Assembly: GCA_015067615.1 (NCBI GenBank)
Contig: SVMD01000017.1
Coordinates: 1-47,766, forward strand
Source: Oscillospiraceae bacterium
Lineage (GTDB): Bacteria > Bacillota > Clostridia > Oscillospirales > Oscillospiraceae
Reading direction: 5' to 3'
DNA length: 47,766 bases
A program made the translations under genes and the position numbers. Position 1 is the stretch's first letter. Each line of letters starts with the position of its first letter. Of this stretch, positions 7,481-14,497 are shown piece after piece. The notes under the pieces are model-generated. The model did no database searches. It was not told the DNA's origin and worked only from the letters and a program-made list of their open reading frames with translations.

Positions 7481-9196
7481 TTAAGTAGGATCGTAGTTGA
7501 CGATAATGTTGTGCTTGGTCAGCTCGGAAACATCGTAAATCTCGTTTCCATAGGCGTTCACCATCACAAGGTGATAGCAGTTTGCCAGAGCGTTCAGCGA
7601 GGTCAGATCGTTGTAATCCATATATACATATCTGAGTTCCTGCAGATTCGTCAGCGGATCCAGGGAAGAGAGGTTGTTGTAGGAACAATCCAGGGTGGAC
7701 AGGGCACAGTCCCTGGGCCAGATGGGAAGATGGTATAACTCGTTATAGGAGCAATTCAGGGTCACCAAATTCACGAGACTGCAGAGTTCATGGATATAGG
7801 TAAGAGAATTATTGGAAAGATTCAGTTCCTGCAAACTGACACATTTACTCAGAATTTTTACTTCCGTCAGCTGGTTGTGGTCAGCGTCCAGGTGGATCAG
7901 GGCGGGGAAGGTGTCAATACCCTCCAGGTTGGTCAGCAGATTGTTGCCCACATTCAGCCACTCCAGCTTGCTGCACTGTGCAAGAGGCAGAATGGAGCTG
8001 ATGGAATTGTAGGAAAGATCCAGCTTTTTCAGGTTGGTCAGTGCCATCAGCGCATCCAGGGAGGTGACCGCATTGTGCTGCAGGTTCACTTCCTCCAGGG
8101 TGGTCATGGGGATCAGGGGCTCCAGGTTCCGCAGGGTATTGTTGCTCAGATCCAGAACCTTCAGATTCATGGCACCGGCCAGGTCCGCGATGGTGGACAG
8201 GCTGCACCGGGAGAGGCTGAGCTTTTCCAGAGCAGGCAGTCCTGCGACGGTCTTAAGCTCTGTGGAGGGGAAGCGGCAGCCGCTCAGATCCAGCTCCTTC
8301 AGTAAGGTCAGGGTGGAAAGGGCGGTGAGGGAATCCAGCTTATGATCCTGAACAGTGAGCTTTTCCAGATAGGGAAGCAGGGCAAGGTCGGTCAGGGTCT
8401 GGGCATCTTCAGGCACGGTAAATTCCGTGACTTCCCAGAGTCTGTCGGTCATGAGAGTATCGCCGTCCTCGATACCCAGCAGTTCCCGCAGAGCCAGCTC
8501 CATGGCGGGATCGGTAAATTTGGCTTCCTCAATGACGCCGCCCACGGTATAGCTGACCACGGTCAGGGGGCTGACCAGGCCGTTGGGGGCAACATGCAGG
8601 GCGTGGATCACGGTCTCGCCGCCGGGGAGAGTGATGGGCTCGGTGAGACTGGAATCCTGAACGGAAGGATACTCACCGTTGGTGGTGCAGTGCAGTGTGG
8701 CATCAGTGGAAGGAATTTCCACGGTAATATACTGGTTGTAATAGCCGGGATCCGGTACAGTCACAGGTGCAGAAGGACGCAGGGCATCGATCTCCTGCCG
8801 GATAGCGGGATCGGAAATACTCTCCAGCATGGCAACCGCATCCAGAAGCTTATCCTGTTCCACAAAGGTTTTGCAAAGGGCAATGTACAGGTCGGCGGTG
8901 GGACGGTCAGAGATGGCATGGGTCAGCGTGTATTCTGCCTTGGTATAATTGCCGTCGGCCTTATACTGGTTGGCCAGCTCAATGGCAACATCCTCATCCT
9001 TACCGGTGTAGTCATAGGCCAGATCATAAAGCAGCGCGGCGAAATCTGCATTGCCCCGGCTGTCAAAATAACGGGCCTGGGAGATCAGGATATCCCGGGT
9101 AAATGCGCGGTCATATACAAAAAGGTACCAGCAGATGCTGAGCAAGATGCCGATTGCCATCAGCAGCGGTACAAATCCTTTCAAAATTCGTTTCAT
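7481..9196 (-). CDS. Membrane-anchored TPR / chitobiase-like / leucine-rich-repeat protein
   Basis: 571 residues. After a short basic tail there is one membrane segment (about 6-27). A TPR-like helical region follows (about 40-135), then a chitobiase/beta-hexosaminidase C-terminal-like domain (about 150-225, with YYNQYITVEI and TVIHALHVAPNG). An internalin-type cap (about 230-262, FTDPAMELALRELLG) leads into about a dozen 22-residue leucine-rich repeats of the LxxLxLxxNxLxxLxxL kind running to the C-terminus. There is no sorting motif, so the N-terminal segment probably keeps it on the outer face of the membrane. I chose the ATG at 9194-9196 because GGAG lies 7 nt upstream; the ATG at 9214 lacks a ribosome site. 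Role unknown; such repeats usually bind protein or polysaccharide. Confidence 0.85.
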   Translation of the reverse strand: MKRILKGFVPLLMAIGILLSICWYLFVYDRAFTRDILISQARYFDSRGNADFAALLYDLAYDYTGKDEDVAIELANQYKADGNYTKAEYTLTHAISDRPTADLYIALCKTFVEQDKLLDAVAMLESISDPAIRQEIDALRPSAPVTVPDPGYYNQYITVEIPSTDATLHCTTNGEYPSVQDSSLTEPITLPGGETVIHALHVAPNGLVSPLTVVSYTVGGVIEEAKFTDPAMELALRELLGIEDGDTLMTDRLWEVTEFTVPEDAQTLTDLALLPYLEKLTVQDHKLDSLTALSTLTLLKELDLSGCRFPSTELKTVAGLPALEKLSLSRCSLSTIADLAGAMNLKVLDLSNNTLRNLEPLIPMTTLEEVNLQHNAVTSLDALMALTNLKKLDLSYNSISSILPLAQCSKLEWLNVGNNLLTNLEGIDTFPALIHLDADHNQLTEVKILSKCVSLQELNLSNNSLTYIHELCSLVNLVTLNCSYNELYHLPIWPRDCALSTLDCSYNNLSSLDPLTNLQELRYVYMDYNDLTSLNALANCYHLVMVNAYGNEIYDVSELTKHNIIVNYDPT

Positions 9197-9230
9197 AACA
9201 TAACTCCATTTCATGAGTATATTCTTAGAG

Positions 9231-9259
9231 ATTATACGTCAGATTACGAAATATGTCAA
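9231..9259 (-). promoter_or_regulatory. Consensus promoter of the LRR-protein gene
   Basis: Minus strand: TTGACA (9254-9259), a 17-nt spacer and TATAAT (9231-9236), both boxes perfect. It lies about 35 nt upstream of the chosen start. Confidence 0.85.
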
Positions 9260-9288
9260 GAGAAGTAGAAAAAGTTACAATTTCGTAA

Positions 9289-9320
9289 AGAAATGGTCCG
9301 CAGGCCAAGACCTGCGGACC
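9289..9320 (-). terminator. Terminator of tex
   Basis: Perfect 10-bp stem GGTCCGCAGG (9295-9304) and CCTGCGGACC (9311-9320), followed on the minus strand by ATTTCTTT. It lies just after the tex stop. Confidence 0.7.
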
Positions 9321-9328
9321 GGGGTAAA

Positions 9329-11467
9329 TCACTCTTTTGCCTGCTTCATGGACAGACTGATGCGCTTGCGCTTCTCATCTACCTCAAGAACCATGACCTT
9401 GACGATATCGCCCACCTTAACAGCCTCGCTGGGGTGGCGCAGGCGACGGTTCGCTACCTGGGAGATGTGGACCAGACCGTCCTGATGGACACCGATATCC
9501 ACAAACACGCCGAAGTCGATGACATTGCGCACCGTGCCGGAGAGTACCATACCGGGCTTCAAGTCCTTCATCTCCAGCACATCCTTGCGCAGAATCTGGG
9601 CGGGCAGCTCGTCGCGGGGGTCCCGCCCGGGCTTTGCCAGCTCCTTTGCGATATCCATCAGAGTATGCTCACCAACTGCACATTCCGCTGCGGCTTTGGC
9701 AAGTCCGTAGCCTTCCAGCTTTTTGGGCAGCTCGGACAGATTGTCGCCTTTTTTCAGACCAAGCAGGGCAAGCAGTGCCTTGGCAGCGGCGTAGGATTCG
9801 GGATGGACGCCGGTGTTGTCCATCATCTCCTTGCTTTCGGGAATCCGCAGGAAGCCCGCACACTGCTCGAAGGCCTTGGGACCTAACTTCGGAACCTTCT
9901 TCAGCTGAGCCCGGGAGGTGAAGGGACCATTTTCCTCCCGGTAGGCTACGATGTTCTTTGCGGTGGTGGCAGTCAGGCCGGAGACCTGCTGCAAAAGGCT
10001 CCGGGAAGCGGTGTTGGCGTCCACGCCCACGGCGTTGACGCAGTCCTCCACCACACCGTTCAGGGCGGTGTCCAGCTCCTTCTGGGGGCAGTCGTGCTGA
10101 TACTGACCCACGCCGATGGCCTTGGGATCGATCTTCACCAGCTCCGCCAGGGGGTCCTGCAAACGCCGGGCGATGGAAACGGCGGAACGGAGGTTCACGT
10201 CAAATTCCGGGAATTCCTCAGCAGCCAGGGGGGAGGCGGAATAGACGGAGGCACCGGCCTCGTTGACGATGGCATAGGAAGCATCGGGGAAATTCTTCAG
10301 CATCTCCACAGCCACGGCTTCCGTCTCCCGGGAGGCGGTGCCGTTGCCGATGGCGATATGGCGCACATTGTGCCTGCGCATCAGGCCGGAGAGAACGGTG
10401 ATGGCCTCCTGCTTCTTTTTTTCACTGAAGGTGGGGTAGACAACAGAGGTTGCCAGCACCTTGCCGGTGGGGTCCACCACGACCACCTTGCAGCCGTTGC
10501 GGTAGCCGGGATCCAGGCCCATGGTCACAAAGCCCTTCACAGGGGGCTGCATCAGCAGGGGCTTTAAATTCAGCGCGAAATTGTGGATGGCACCGGCGTA
10601 GGCCTTTTCGCTGAGATCGCTCCGGACCTCCCGCTGGATGGAGGGGAAGATCAGCCGCTCATAGGCATCCTCCGCGGCGGACCGGACGAACTGGGATACC
10701 TGCAAAGTGGGCTTCAGAGCATGGCGGCAGACACAGGCGGCGCCCTCATTGCCGGGGAGCGTCACGCTGGGCTTCAGGATGCCTTCCTTCTCGCCCCGGT
10801 TGATGGCCAGAATCTGGTGGTCCAGAATGCGGGAAACGGGCTGGGAAAAATCGTAGTAGAGCTTGTATACGCTGTCCGCCTCCGGATCCTCGGCCTTGCA
10901 GGTGAACAGGCCCTTGCGGCTCACCAGATCCCGGAGGGCCTTGCGGATGTCGGCATTGTCGGACAGGTCCTCGGCGATGATGTCGCTGGCGCCCTGCAGG
11001 GCCTCTTCCAGGGTGTTCACACCCTTTTCGGGGTCGATGTAGCTCTCTGCCAATAGCGCCGGATCGCTGCCGTCCTGGGTAAAGATGGCGGCGGCCAGAG
11101 GTTCCAGACCCTTTTCCCGGGCAGCGGAGCCCCGGGTGCGGCGCTTCTGCTTGTAGGGCCGGTACAGATCCTCCACCTCGGTCATGGTGGCGGCGGCATC
11201 GATGGCGGCGGACAGTTCTTCCGTCAGCTTGCCCTGATTTTCGATGGATTTCTTCACCTCGTCCCGGCGCTGCTGCAAGTTGCGCAGATAGGTCAGCCGG
11301 GTCTCCAGGTTGCGAAGGGTGGTGTCGTCCATGGCGCCGTGCATTTCCTTGCGGTACCGGGCGATGAAGGGGATGGTATTGCCTTCGTCCATGAGGGTGA
11401 TGACGTTTTCAATATAGCTCAGCTTCTGGCCCAGTTCTTCTGCCAGAATTTCGGGAATCGTGCGCAT
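9329..11467 (-). CDS. tex: Tex, S1-domain RNA-binding transcription accessory protein
   Basis: Cytoplasmic nucleic-acid-binding protein that affects transcription in several bacteria and is related to eukaryotic Spt6. The 712 residues show the Tex order: an N-terminal helical region (IPFIARYRKEMHGAMDD), a central YqgF/RNase-H-like domain with GLDPGYRNGCKVVVVD, a helix-hairpin-helix region (SGLTATTAKNIVAYREENGP), and a C-terminal S1 domain in the last 75 residues (GMVLSGTVRNVIDFGVFVDI). I chose the ATG at 11465-11467: AGGAGG lies 8 nt upstream and MRTIPEILAEEL is the normal N-terminus. Reading further upstream would run through the preceding gene. It stands between two TPR-type membrane protein genes. 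Confidence 0.97.
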   Translation of the reverse strand: MRTIPEILAEELGQKLSYIENVITLMDEGNTIPFIARYRKEMHGAMDDTTLRNLETRLTYLRNLQQRRDEVKKSIENQGKLTEELSAAIDAAATMTEVEDLYRPYKQKRRTRGSAAREKGLEPLAAAIFTQDGSDPALLAESYIDPEKGVNTLEEALQGASDIIAEDLSDNADIRKALRDLVSRKGLFTCKAEDPEADSVYKLYYDFSQPVSRILDHQILAINRGEKEGILKPSVTLPGNEGAACVCRHALKPTLQVSQFVRSAAEDAYERLIFPSIQREVRSDLSEKAYAGAIHNFALNLKPLLMQPPVKGFVTMGLDPGYRNGCKVVVVDPTGKVLATSVVYPTFSEKKKQEAITVLSGLMRRHNVRHIAIGNGTASRETEAVAVEMLKNFPDASYAIVNEAGASVYSASPLAAEEFPEFDVNLRSAVSIARRLQDPLAELVKIDPKAIGVGQYQHDCPQKELDTALNGVVEDCVNAVGVDANTASRSLLQQVSGLTATTAKNIVAYREENGPFTSRAQLKKVPKLGPKAFEQCAGFLRIPESKEMMDNTGVHPESYAAAKALLALLGLKKGDNLSELPKKLEGYGLAKAAAECAVGEHTLMDIAKELAKPGRDPRDELPAQILRKDVLEMKDLKPGMVLSGTVRNVIDFGVFVDIGVHQDGLVHISQVANRRLRHPSEAVKVGDIVKVMVLEVDEKRKRISLSMKQAKE

Positions 11468-11528
11468 AGGGGTTCCTCCTAAAAAGTCTCGGGCCGTATC
11501 ATAGCACATTTTTCCCCAAAAGGGAAGT

Positions 11529-11559
11529 AAAAAAACGCCCGCCCCAAAGGGCAGGCGTT
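11529..11559 (-). terminator. Terminator of the TPR membrane-protein gene
   Basis: Stem AACGCC-x-GCCC (11534-11544) with GGGC-x-GGCGTT (11549-11559), one C-A mismatch, followed on the minus strand by a run of seven T. It lies between the stop at 11565 and tex. Confidence 0.8.
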
Positions 11560-11564
11560 GAGAT

Positions 11565-12359
11565 TCAGGGAAGCTCGGCAAGGAGCTGCTTTGCCTTTTC
11601 CACACAGTAGAGCTTATTGCCGTTATCAATGACGTACTGCAGCTTTTCCCTGGCCTTGTCATATTCCTCCAGCTTCAGGTTGCACTTGGCGGCCAGCAGG
11701 GCCGCGTTCATCAGGGAACGCTGGGTCTTGCAGGTGAGCCAGCCCAGCTTCCGCAGGGCCGCGGGATAGTCACCCTCCCGGTACAGAGCCTCGATCTCAT
11801 TCATCTGGGAATTGTAGTCAAGATTCTGCCTGGATTTATTGGCGGGGAGGTCCGCGTAGATCTGGGCTGCCTTTCTGTGCCAGATTTCCGCGTCAGCAAA
11901 CCGGTCCAGGTTGGTCAGAGTGTCGCAGAGATTGTTGTAGTAAATGTATTTGATGAAGGGGGAGGTGACGGGAAAACGGTCGATATTGATCTTTTCCAGA
12001 ATTTCCAGAGCCTTTTCGTACTGTCCGGTCTGGCCCAGGGCCATGGCATAGTTGATGTGGGTCACCTGTCCCTGGAGATTATCCTGGCACAGGCCCATCT
12101 GGCGTTCCATTTCCTCCAGGAAGGGGTAGGGGTCGCACTGCTGCTCCAGAATTTCCAGAGGCTCACGCATCAGCTTTTCCGGAATGGTGTTGACAAAGAG
12201 ATAACCGTTGAAAAGCAGCAGAAAGACGATCAGAAACCGGGTGAAAAAGGAGAAAATCTCAGGGTCCAGGGCCCAGAAACAGAATACGGTGATTATCGCG
12301 GTGATGATAACTTTGGTAAGCCGGGGATGATTGGCAGACCAGCGGTAGATGGATTTCAT
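11565..12359 (-). CDS. Tetratricopeptide-repeat membrane protein
   Basis: 264 residues. Two close hydrophobic segments near the N-terminus (about 17-32 and 37-57) anchor a cytoplasmic TPR-like helical domain (about 75-264), with repeats such as YAMALGQTGQYEKALEILEKI and LAAKCNLKLEEYDKAREKLQYV. No enzyme motif is seen. GGGAGG lies 6 nt before the ATG. A single-gene unit with its own promoter and terminator. Probably a scaffold for protein contacts; its partner is unknown. It has no clear sequence kinship with the LRR protein beyond the TPR fold. Confidence 0.82.
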   Translation of the reverse strand: MKSIYRWSANHPRLTKVIITAIITVFCFWALDPEIFSFFTRFLIVFLLLFNGYLFVNTIPEKLMREPLEILEQQCDPYPFLEEMERQMGLCQDNLQGQVTHINYAMALGQTGQYEKALEILEKINIDRFPVTSPFIKYIYYNNLCDTLTNLDRFADAEIWHRKAAQIYADLPANKSRQNLDYNSQMNEIEALYREGDYPAALRKLGWLTCKTQRSLMNAALLAAKCNLKLEEYDKAREKLQYVIDNGNKLYCVEKAKQLLAELP

Positions 12360-12389
12360 ATTATGACCTCCCGGGGAGATGTTATGTAT

Positions 12390-12418
12390 AAAATAGCACG
12401 AATTGAGGCATATGGCAA
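12390..12418 (-). promoter_or_regulatory. Promoter of the TPR membrane-protein gene
   Basis: Minus strand: TTGCCA (12413-12418), a 17-nt spacer and TATTTT (12390-12395), about 31 nt before the start. Boxes are moderate. Confidence 0.5.
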
Positions 12419-12458
12419 ATGATTTCTTATGGAACGGGACCTGAGGAGATTCGTCTGC

Positions 12459-12527
12459 ATTTTCGCCTTTGGCGAAAATTATTGATTCGCTCCGTCAAGC
12501 TGTCGCGAGCAACAGTCCACCGGACTG
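12459..12527 (+). repeat. Structured intergenic element, copy 1
   Basis: Hairpin A: ATTTTCGCC (12459-12467), loop TTT, GGCGAAAAT (12471-12479). A 33-nt middle part follows with a short GCTC/GAGC pairing, then hairpin B: CAGTCC, loop ACC, GGACTG (12513-12527). The same order of two hairpins occurs on the minus strand at 13783-13857, with a G-C pair replaced by A-T in hairpin A. No open frame is shared. The pattern suggests a dispersed structured repeat or small mobile element. Confidence 0.6.
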
Positions 12528-12572
12528 GCAGGCGATTTGTCAAGGATGGTTTCCTCGTTGCACCGCTACCAA

Positions 12573-12600
12573 GCTCCCTTTACACAAGGGAGCCTTTTCT
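12573..12600 (+). terminator. Terminator-like hairpin in the 12360-12659 gap
   Basis: Stem GCTCCCTT (12573-12580) and AAGGGAGC (12586-12593) followed by CTTTTCT. No gene precedes it on the plus strand. It may be part of the repeat-like segment rather than a working terminator. Confidence 0.4.
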
Positions 12601-12621
12601 CAGTTATCCAACATAGCACAA

Positions 12622-12645
12622 CACCACCGGCTTTCGCCGGTGGTG
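12622..12645. repeat. Perfect inverted repeat downstream of the AT-rich gene
   Basis: Arms CACCACCGGC (12622-12631) and GCCGGTGGTG (12636-12645) with a TTTC loop. It lies 15 nt past the stop of the minus-strand gene at 12660 and could slow RNA polymerase, but no T run follows, so a true terminator is doubtful. The whole 12360-12659 gap shows no credible gene; it contains this, the terminator-like hairpin and element copy 1. Confidence 0.5.
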
Positions 12646-12659
12646 AGTAAGTGCGCTCT

Positions 12660-13043
12660 TCAGAAATTTGTGTTGTTTGGTAATTGGGATGGTTTTGGCT
12701 TGTTCTTTATATCTTGAATGATACCTAAAATTAAGGTAATTGCAAGCGATGAAAAACCAATTATTTCAGAGATGAAAACAAACATGTATCTACTATAAGA
12801 TACTTCTGTCCATTTTCCATGGGATTCCAAATAGTAGTGACCAGCCTGGTACAATTCATAATCGTTCTGTGCATTATTAAGTGCACTACCACCCGATATA
12901 ACTCCTAGAAAGAAACAGAAGAAAAAAGGAAACGGAAGAATTGAAAGAAATAAATCTTTTATACTCTTTTTCTTAATCGCATTAAAAATGCCGCGAATAG
13001 TGGAAATTATTGCGAGAATAAAAACAATATAGAATAGAAGCAC
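12660..13043 (-). CDS. AT-rich orphan membrane protein
   Basis: Not recognised. About 127 residues with a hydrophobic N-terminal segment, a second one (about 34-52, LPFPFFFCFFLGVISGG) and a third near the C-terminus (about 87-109), ending in a polar tail. The base composition is clearly more AT-rich than the neighbours, which suggests recent acquisition. The start is uncertain: AAAGGGGTG lies 6 nt before the GTG at 13041-13043, which I prefer; another GTG at 13050-13052 overlaps that ribosome site. It lies between structured repeats and the tRNA cluster, a typical accessory position. Confidence 0.6.
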   Translation of the reverse strand: MLLFYIVFILAIISTIRGIFNAIKKKSIKDLFLSILPFPFFFCFFLGVISGGSALNNAQNDYELYQAGHYYLESHGKWTEVSYSRYMFVFISEIIGFSSLAITLILGIIQDIKNKPKPSQLPNNTNF

Positions 13044-13143
13044 ATAAATCACCCCTTTATATATTTATCATATCATAGGAGTATTGAGATTGCAAGAAAA
13101 GGGGAATACATCCTTCACAAAGGCCGGACTGTTGCATGGAATC

Positions 13144-13160
13144 GGTTCAAATCCCCCTCA
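13144..13160 (+). repeat. tRNA-Ser T-arm-like fragment
   Basis: GGTTCAAATCCCCCTCA on the plus strand matches 16 of 17 bases of the T-arm and acceptor region of the neighbouring tRNA-Ser (minus strand, 13215-13231), in the opposite orientation. The rest of a tRNA is not present, so it is a fragment, possibly an old integration scar. Confidence 0.5.
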
Positions 13161-13171
13161 AATTACAAAAC

Positions 13172-13207
13172 AAAAAAGTTCCTCACCGAATGGTGAGGAA
13201 CTTTTTT
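13172..13207 (-). terminator. Terminator of tRNA-Ser
   Basis: Stem GTTCCTCACC / GGTGAGGAAC with a GAAT loop (13179-13201) and A/T runs on both sides. It abuts the encoded CCA of tRNA-Ser and can work in both directions. Confidence 0.85.
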
Positions 13208-13298
13208 GGCGGAGTGAGAGGGATTTGAACCCTCGCGCGGCTTTTGACCGCCTACTCCCTTAGCAGGGGAGCCCCTTCGGCCTCTTGGGTATCACTCC
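13207..13298 (-). tRNA. tRNA-Ser (anticodon GCU)
   Basis: The acceptor stem GGAGTGA (13292-13298) pairs with TCACTCC (13211-13217); discriminator G and an encoded CCA follow. The anticodon loop reads CTGCTAA, giving GCU for AGC/AGU codons. The long GC-rich variable arm is typical of tRNA-Ser, and the T-loop is GTTCAAATC. 92 nt in total. Confidence 0.95.
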
Positions 13299-13330
13299 GA
13301 ATAAAAAGCTATAAAATTGCTTACCAATGC

Positions 13331-13359
13331 ATTCTAACACAGAGCAGGTGCTTTGTCAA
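13331..13359 (-). promoter_or_regulatory. Promoter of tRNA-Ser
   Basis: Minus strand: TTGACA (13354-13359), a 17-nt spacer and TAGAAT (13331-13336), about 33 nt before the tRNA 5' end. Confidence 0.8.
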
Positions 13360-13435
13360 GCATAAAAAGCCGGGATTCTGTTTTTGTCAGGAACAGGGCA
13401 ATGGAAAGTTTTTTTGAAATTGCAAAAAATAACTG

Positions 13436-13464
13436 TTGACAAATTTCGCATGACGTGTTATTAT
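13436..13464 (+). promoter_or_regulatory. Promoter of the tRNA-Leu pair
   Basis: TTGACA (13436-13441), a 17-nt spacer and TATTAT (13459-13464), about 45 nt before the first tRNA-Leu. It is divergent from the tRNA-Ser promoter. Confidence 0.75.
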
Positions 13465-13508
13465 ACTCAAGCGCTGAGGGGAACCGAGGTGCACAAGAGA
13501 ATAGAGAT

Positions 13509-13596
13509 GGGCGAGTGGTGGAATTGGTAGACTCGCTAGATTCAGGTTCTAGTGTTCATTGCGGACGTGCGGGTTCAAGTCCCGCCTCGCCCACCA
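13509..13596 (+). tRNA. tRNA-Leu (anticodon CAG), copy 1
   Basis: The acceptor GGGCGAG pairs with CTCGCCC; discriminator A and an encoded CCA follow. The anticodon stem-loop CTAGA-TTCAGGT-TCTAG gives CAG, reading CUG. The long variable arm is of the leucine type. 88 nt. Confidence 0.96.
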
Positions 13597-13624
13597 ATCT
13601 CTTTTCTTTTACTTAACTTCATAT

Positions 13625-13712
13625 GGGCGAGTGGTGGAATTGGTAGACTCGCTAGATTCAGGTTCTAGTGTTCACTGCGGACGTGCGGGTTCAAGTCCCG
13701 CCTCGCCCACCA
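13625..13712 (+). tRNA. tRNA-Leu (anticodon CAG), copy 2
   Basis: Identical to copy 1 except for one T-to-C change in the variable arm (TTCATTGC versus TTCACTGC). The 28-nt spacer between the copies has no promoter, so they are probably co-transcribed. The last 19 bases before the CCA are repeated at 13863-13881. Confidence 0.96.
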
Positions 13713-13753
13713 AATAATAAAAGGACATCCATCCGGATGTCCTTTTATTATTT
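13712..13753. terminator. Terminator of the tRNA-Leu pair
   Basis: A perfect inverted repeat: AAAGGACATCC / GGATGTCCTTT with an ATCC loop, extended by A- and T-rich arms to 19 bp. It directly follows the CCA of copy 2 and can act in both directions. Confidence 0.88.
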
Positions 13754-13774
13754 CATTGGGTGGGACTTGAACCC
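13754..13774 (-). repeat. tRNA 3'-end-like fragment, inverted
   Basis: On the minus strand GGGTTCAAGTCCCACCCAATG resembles a tRNA T-arm plus acceptor 3' strand, with ATG in place of CCA. It forms an imperfect inverted repeat with 13863-13883 and bounds the structured element between them. Confidence 0.5.
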
Positions 13775-13782
13775 ATCTAAAT

Positions 13783-13857
13783 GCAGATGTCCGGTGGACA
13801 TCTGCTTGCCGACGGCTCGACGGCGGCAACACATAAATTTTCACCAAAGGTGAAAAT
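13783..13857 (-). repeat. Structured intergenic element, copy 2
   Basis: Read on the minus strand: hairpin A ATTTTCACC, loop TTT, GGTGAAAAT (13837-13857); a 31-nt middle part that forms its own TTGCCG/CGGCAA stem; then hairpin B GCAGATGTCC, loop ACC, GGACATCTGC (13783-13805). It has the same layout as 12459-12527, with a compensatory pair change in hairpin A and a longer hairpin B sharing the TCCACCGGA core. There is no coding potential. Confidence 0.6.
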
Positions 13858-13862
13858 GCTAA

Positions 13863-13881
13863 TCAAGTCCCGCCTCGCCCA
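13863..13881 (+). repeat. Direct repeat of the tRNA-Leu 3' end (att-like)
   Basis: TCAAGTCCCGCCTCGCCCA repeats exactly the 19 bases at 13691-13709, the T-arm and acceptor 3' strand of tRNA-Leu copy 2 (also in copy 1 at 13575-13593). Such a direct repeat is the usual mark of site-specific integration at a tRNA gene; no integrase is present in the 153-bp interval. Confidence 0.6.
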
Positions 13882-13919
13882 ATGAGTCGAGTATGGGAAT
13901 AGGTAAGGGGAGAGGTACC

Positions 13920-14486
13920 ATGTATAAAATCTGTCACACGGAGGAATCCTCCCGGCGGCAGCGGGAGCTGGAGCAGGGCTTACTGGAAGTCATGCAGCGT
14001 GTTCCTTACGATAAAATCACCCTGACAGAGCTGTGCCGTCAGCTGAATATTCCCCGGAAGACCTTTTACCGCTATTTTCCTACCAAGGATGACTGCCTGC
14101 TGGCGCTGATCGATCACACCCTATCCGACTGCAACGACCTGGCGCTGAAGGGATGGACAGAGTCCCGGGAGCTGGATCAGACTGTCCAGCTTCGTTTTTT
14201 CCGCTTTTGGAGGGAGCGCATCAGTATTCTGGACGCAATTCGGGATAATGGCCTGCGTTATCTGCTGCTGGACCGTACCACAGTGATGATTGACCGGATG
14301 AAAGAAAATTCGGATTCTGTTGGTTTTGCCCGGGATCAGGTGGAGTACTTTATCGCCCATGGGCTTATGACCACTGTCCTGCGCTGGCATCACTTCGGCT
14401 TTCCTGGAACTCCGGAAGAGCTGGCGGAGGTATTTGGAACGCTGCTCGGATCCTCGGATGTATCCCTTGATCGATTGCTTTTATAA
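13920..14486 (+). CDS. TetR-family transcriptional regulator
   Basis: 188 residues. The N-terminal helix-turn-helix domain has VPYDKITLTELCRQLNIP and RKTFYRYFPTKDDCLLALID, the typical TetR recognition region (about 25-65). The C-terminal helical domain is divergent and should bind the inducer. I chose the ATG at 13920 because GGGGAGAGG lies 5-6 nt upstream; an ATG at 13893 lacks a ribosome site. It precedes the GH79-type glycosidase gene in the same orientation, with a terminator between them. A palindrome, CTTCATAATTTATGAAG, lies between the two genes. Control of the glycosidase is plausible but not shown. Confidence 0.9.
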   Translation: MYKICHTEESSRRQRELEQGLLEVMQRVPYDKITLTELCRQLNIPRKTFYRYFPTKDDCLLALIDHTLSDCNDLALKGWTESRELDQTVQLRFFRFWRERISILDAIRDNGLRYLLLDRTTVMIDRMKENSDSVGFARDQVEYFIAHGLMTTVLRWHHFGFPGTPEELAEVFGTLLGSSDVSLDRLLL

Positions 14487-14497
14487 CCAAATTTAAT

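Noticed and set aside
12419..12717. Short plus-strand open frames (65 and 82 codons) in the gap before the AT-rich gene
   Set aside because: No ribosome sites, overlapping structured repeats, and no hydrophobic or domain pattern.
13110..13165. A complete tRNA gene on the plus strand
   Set aside because: Only a T-arm-like piece is present; no acceptor, D-arm or anticodon arm can be paired, so it is reported as a fragment.
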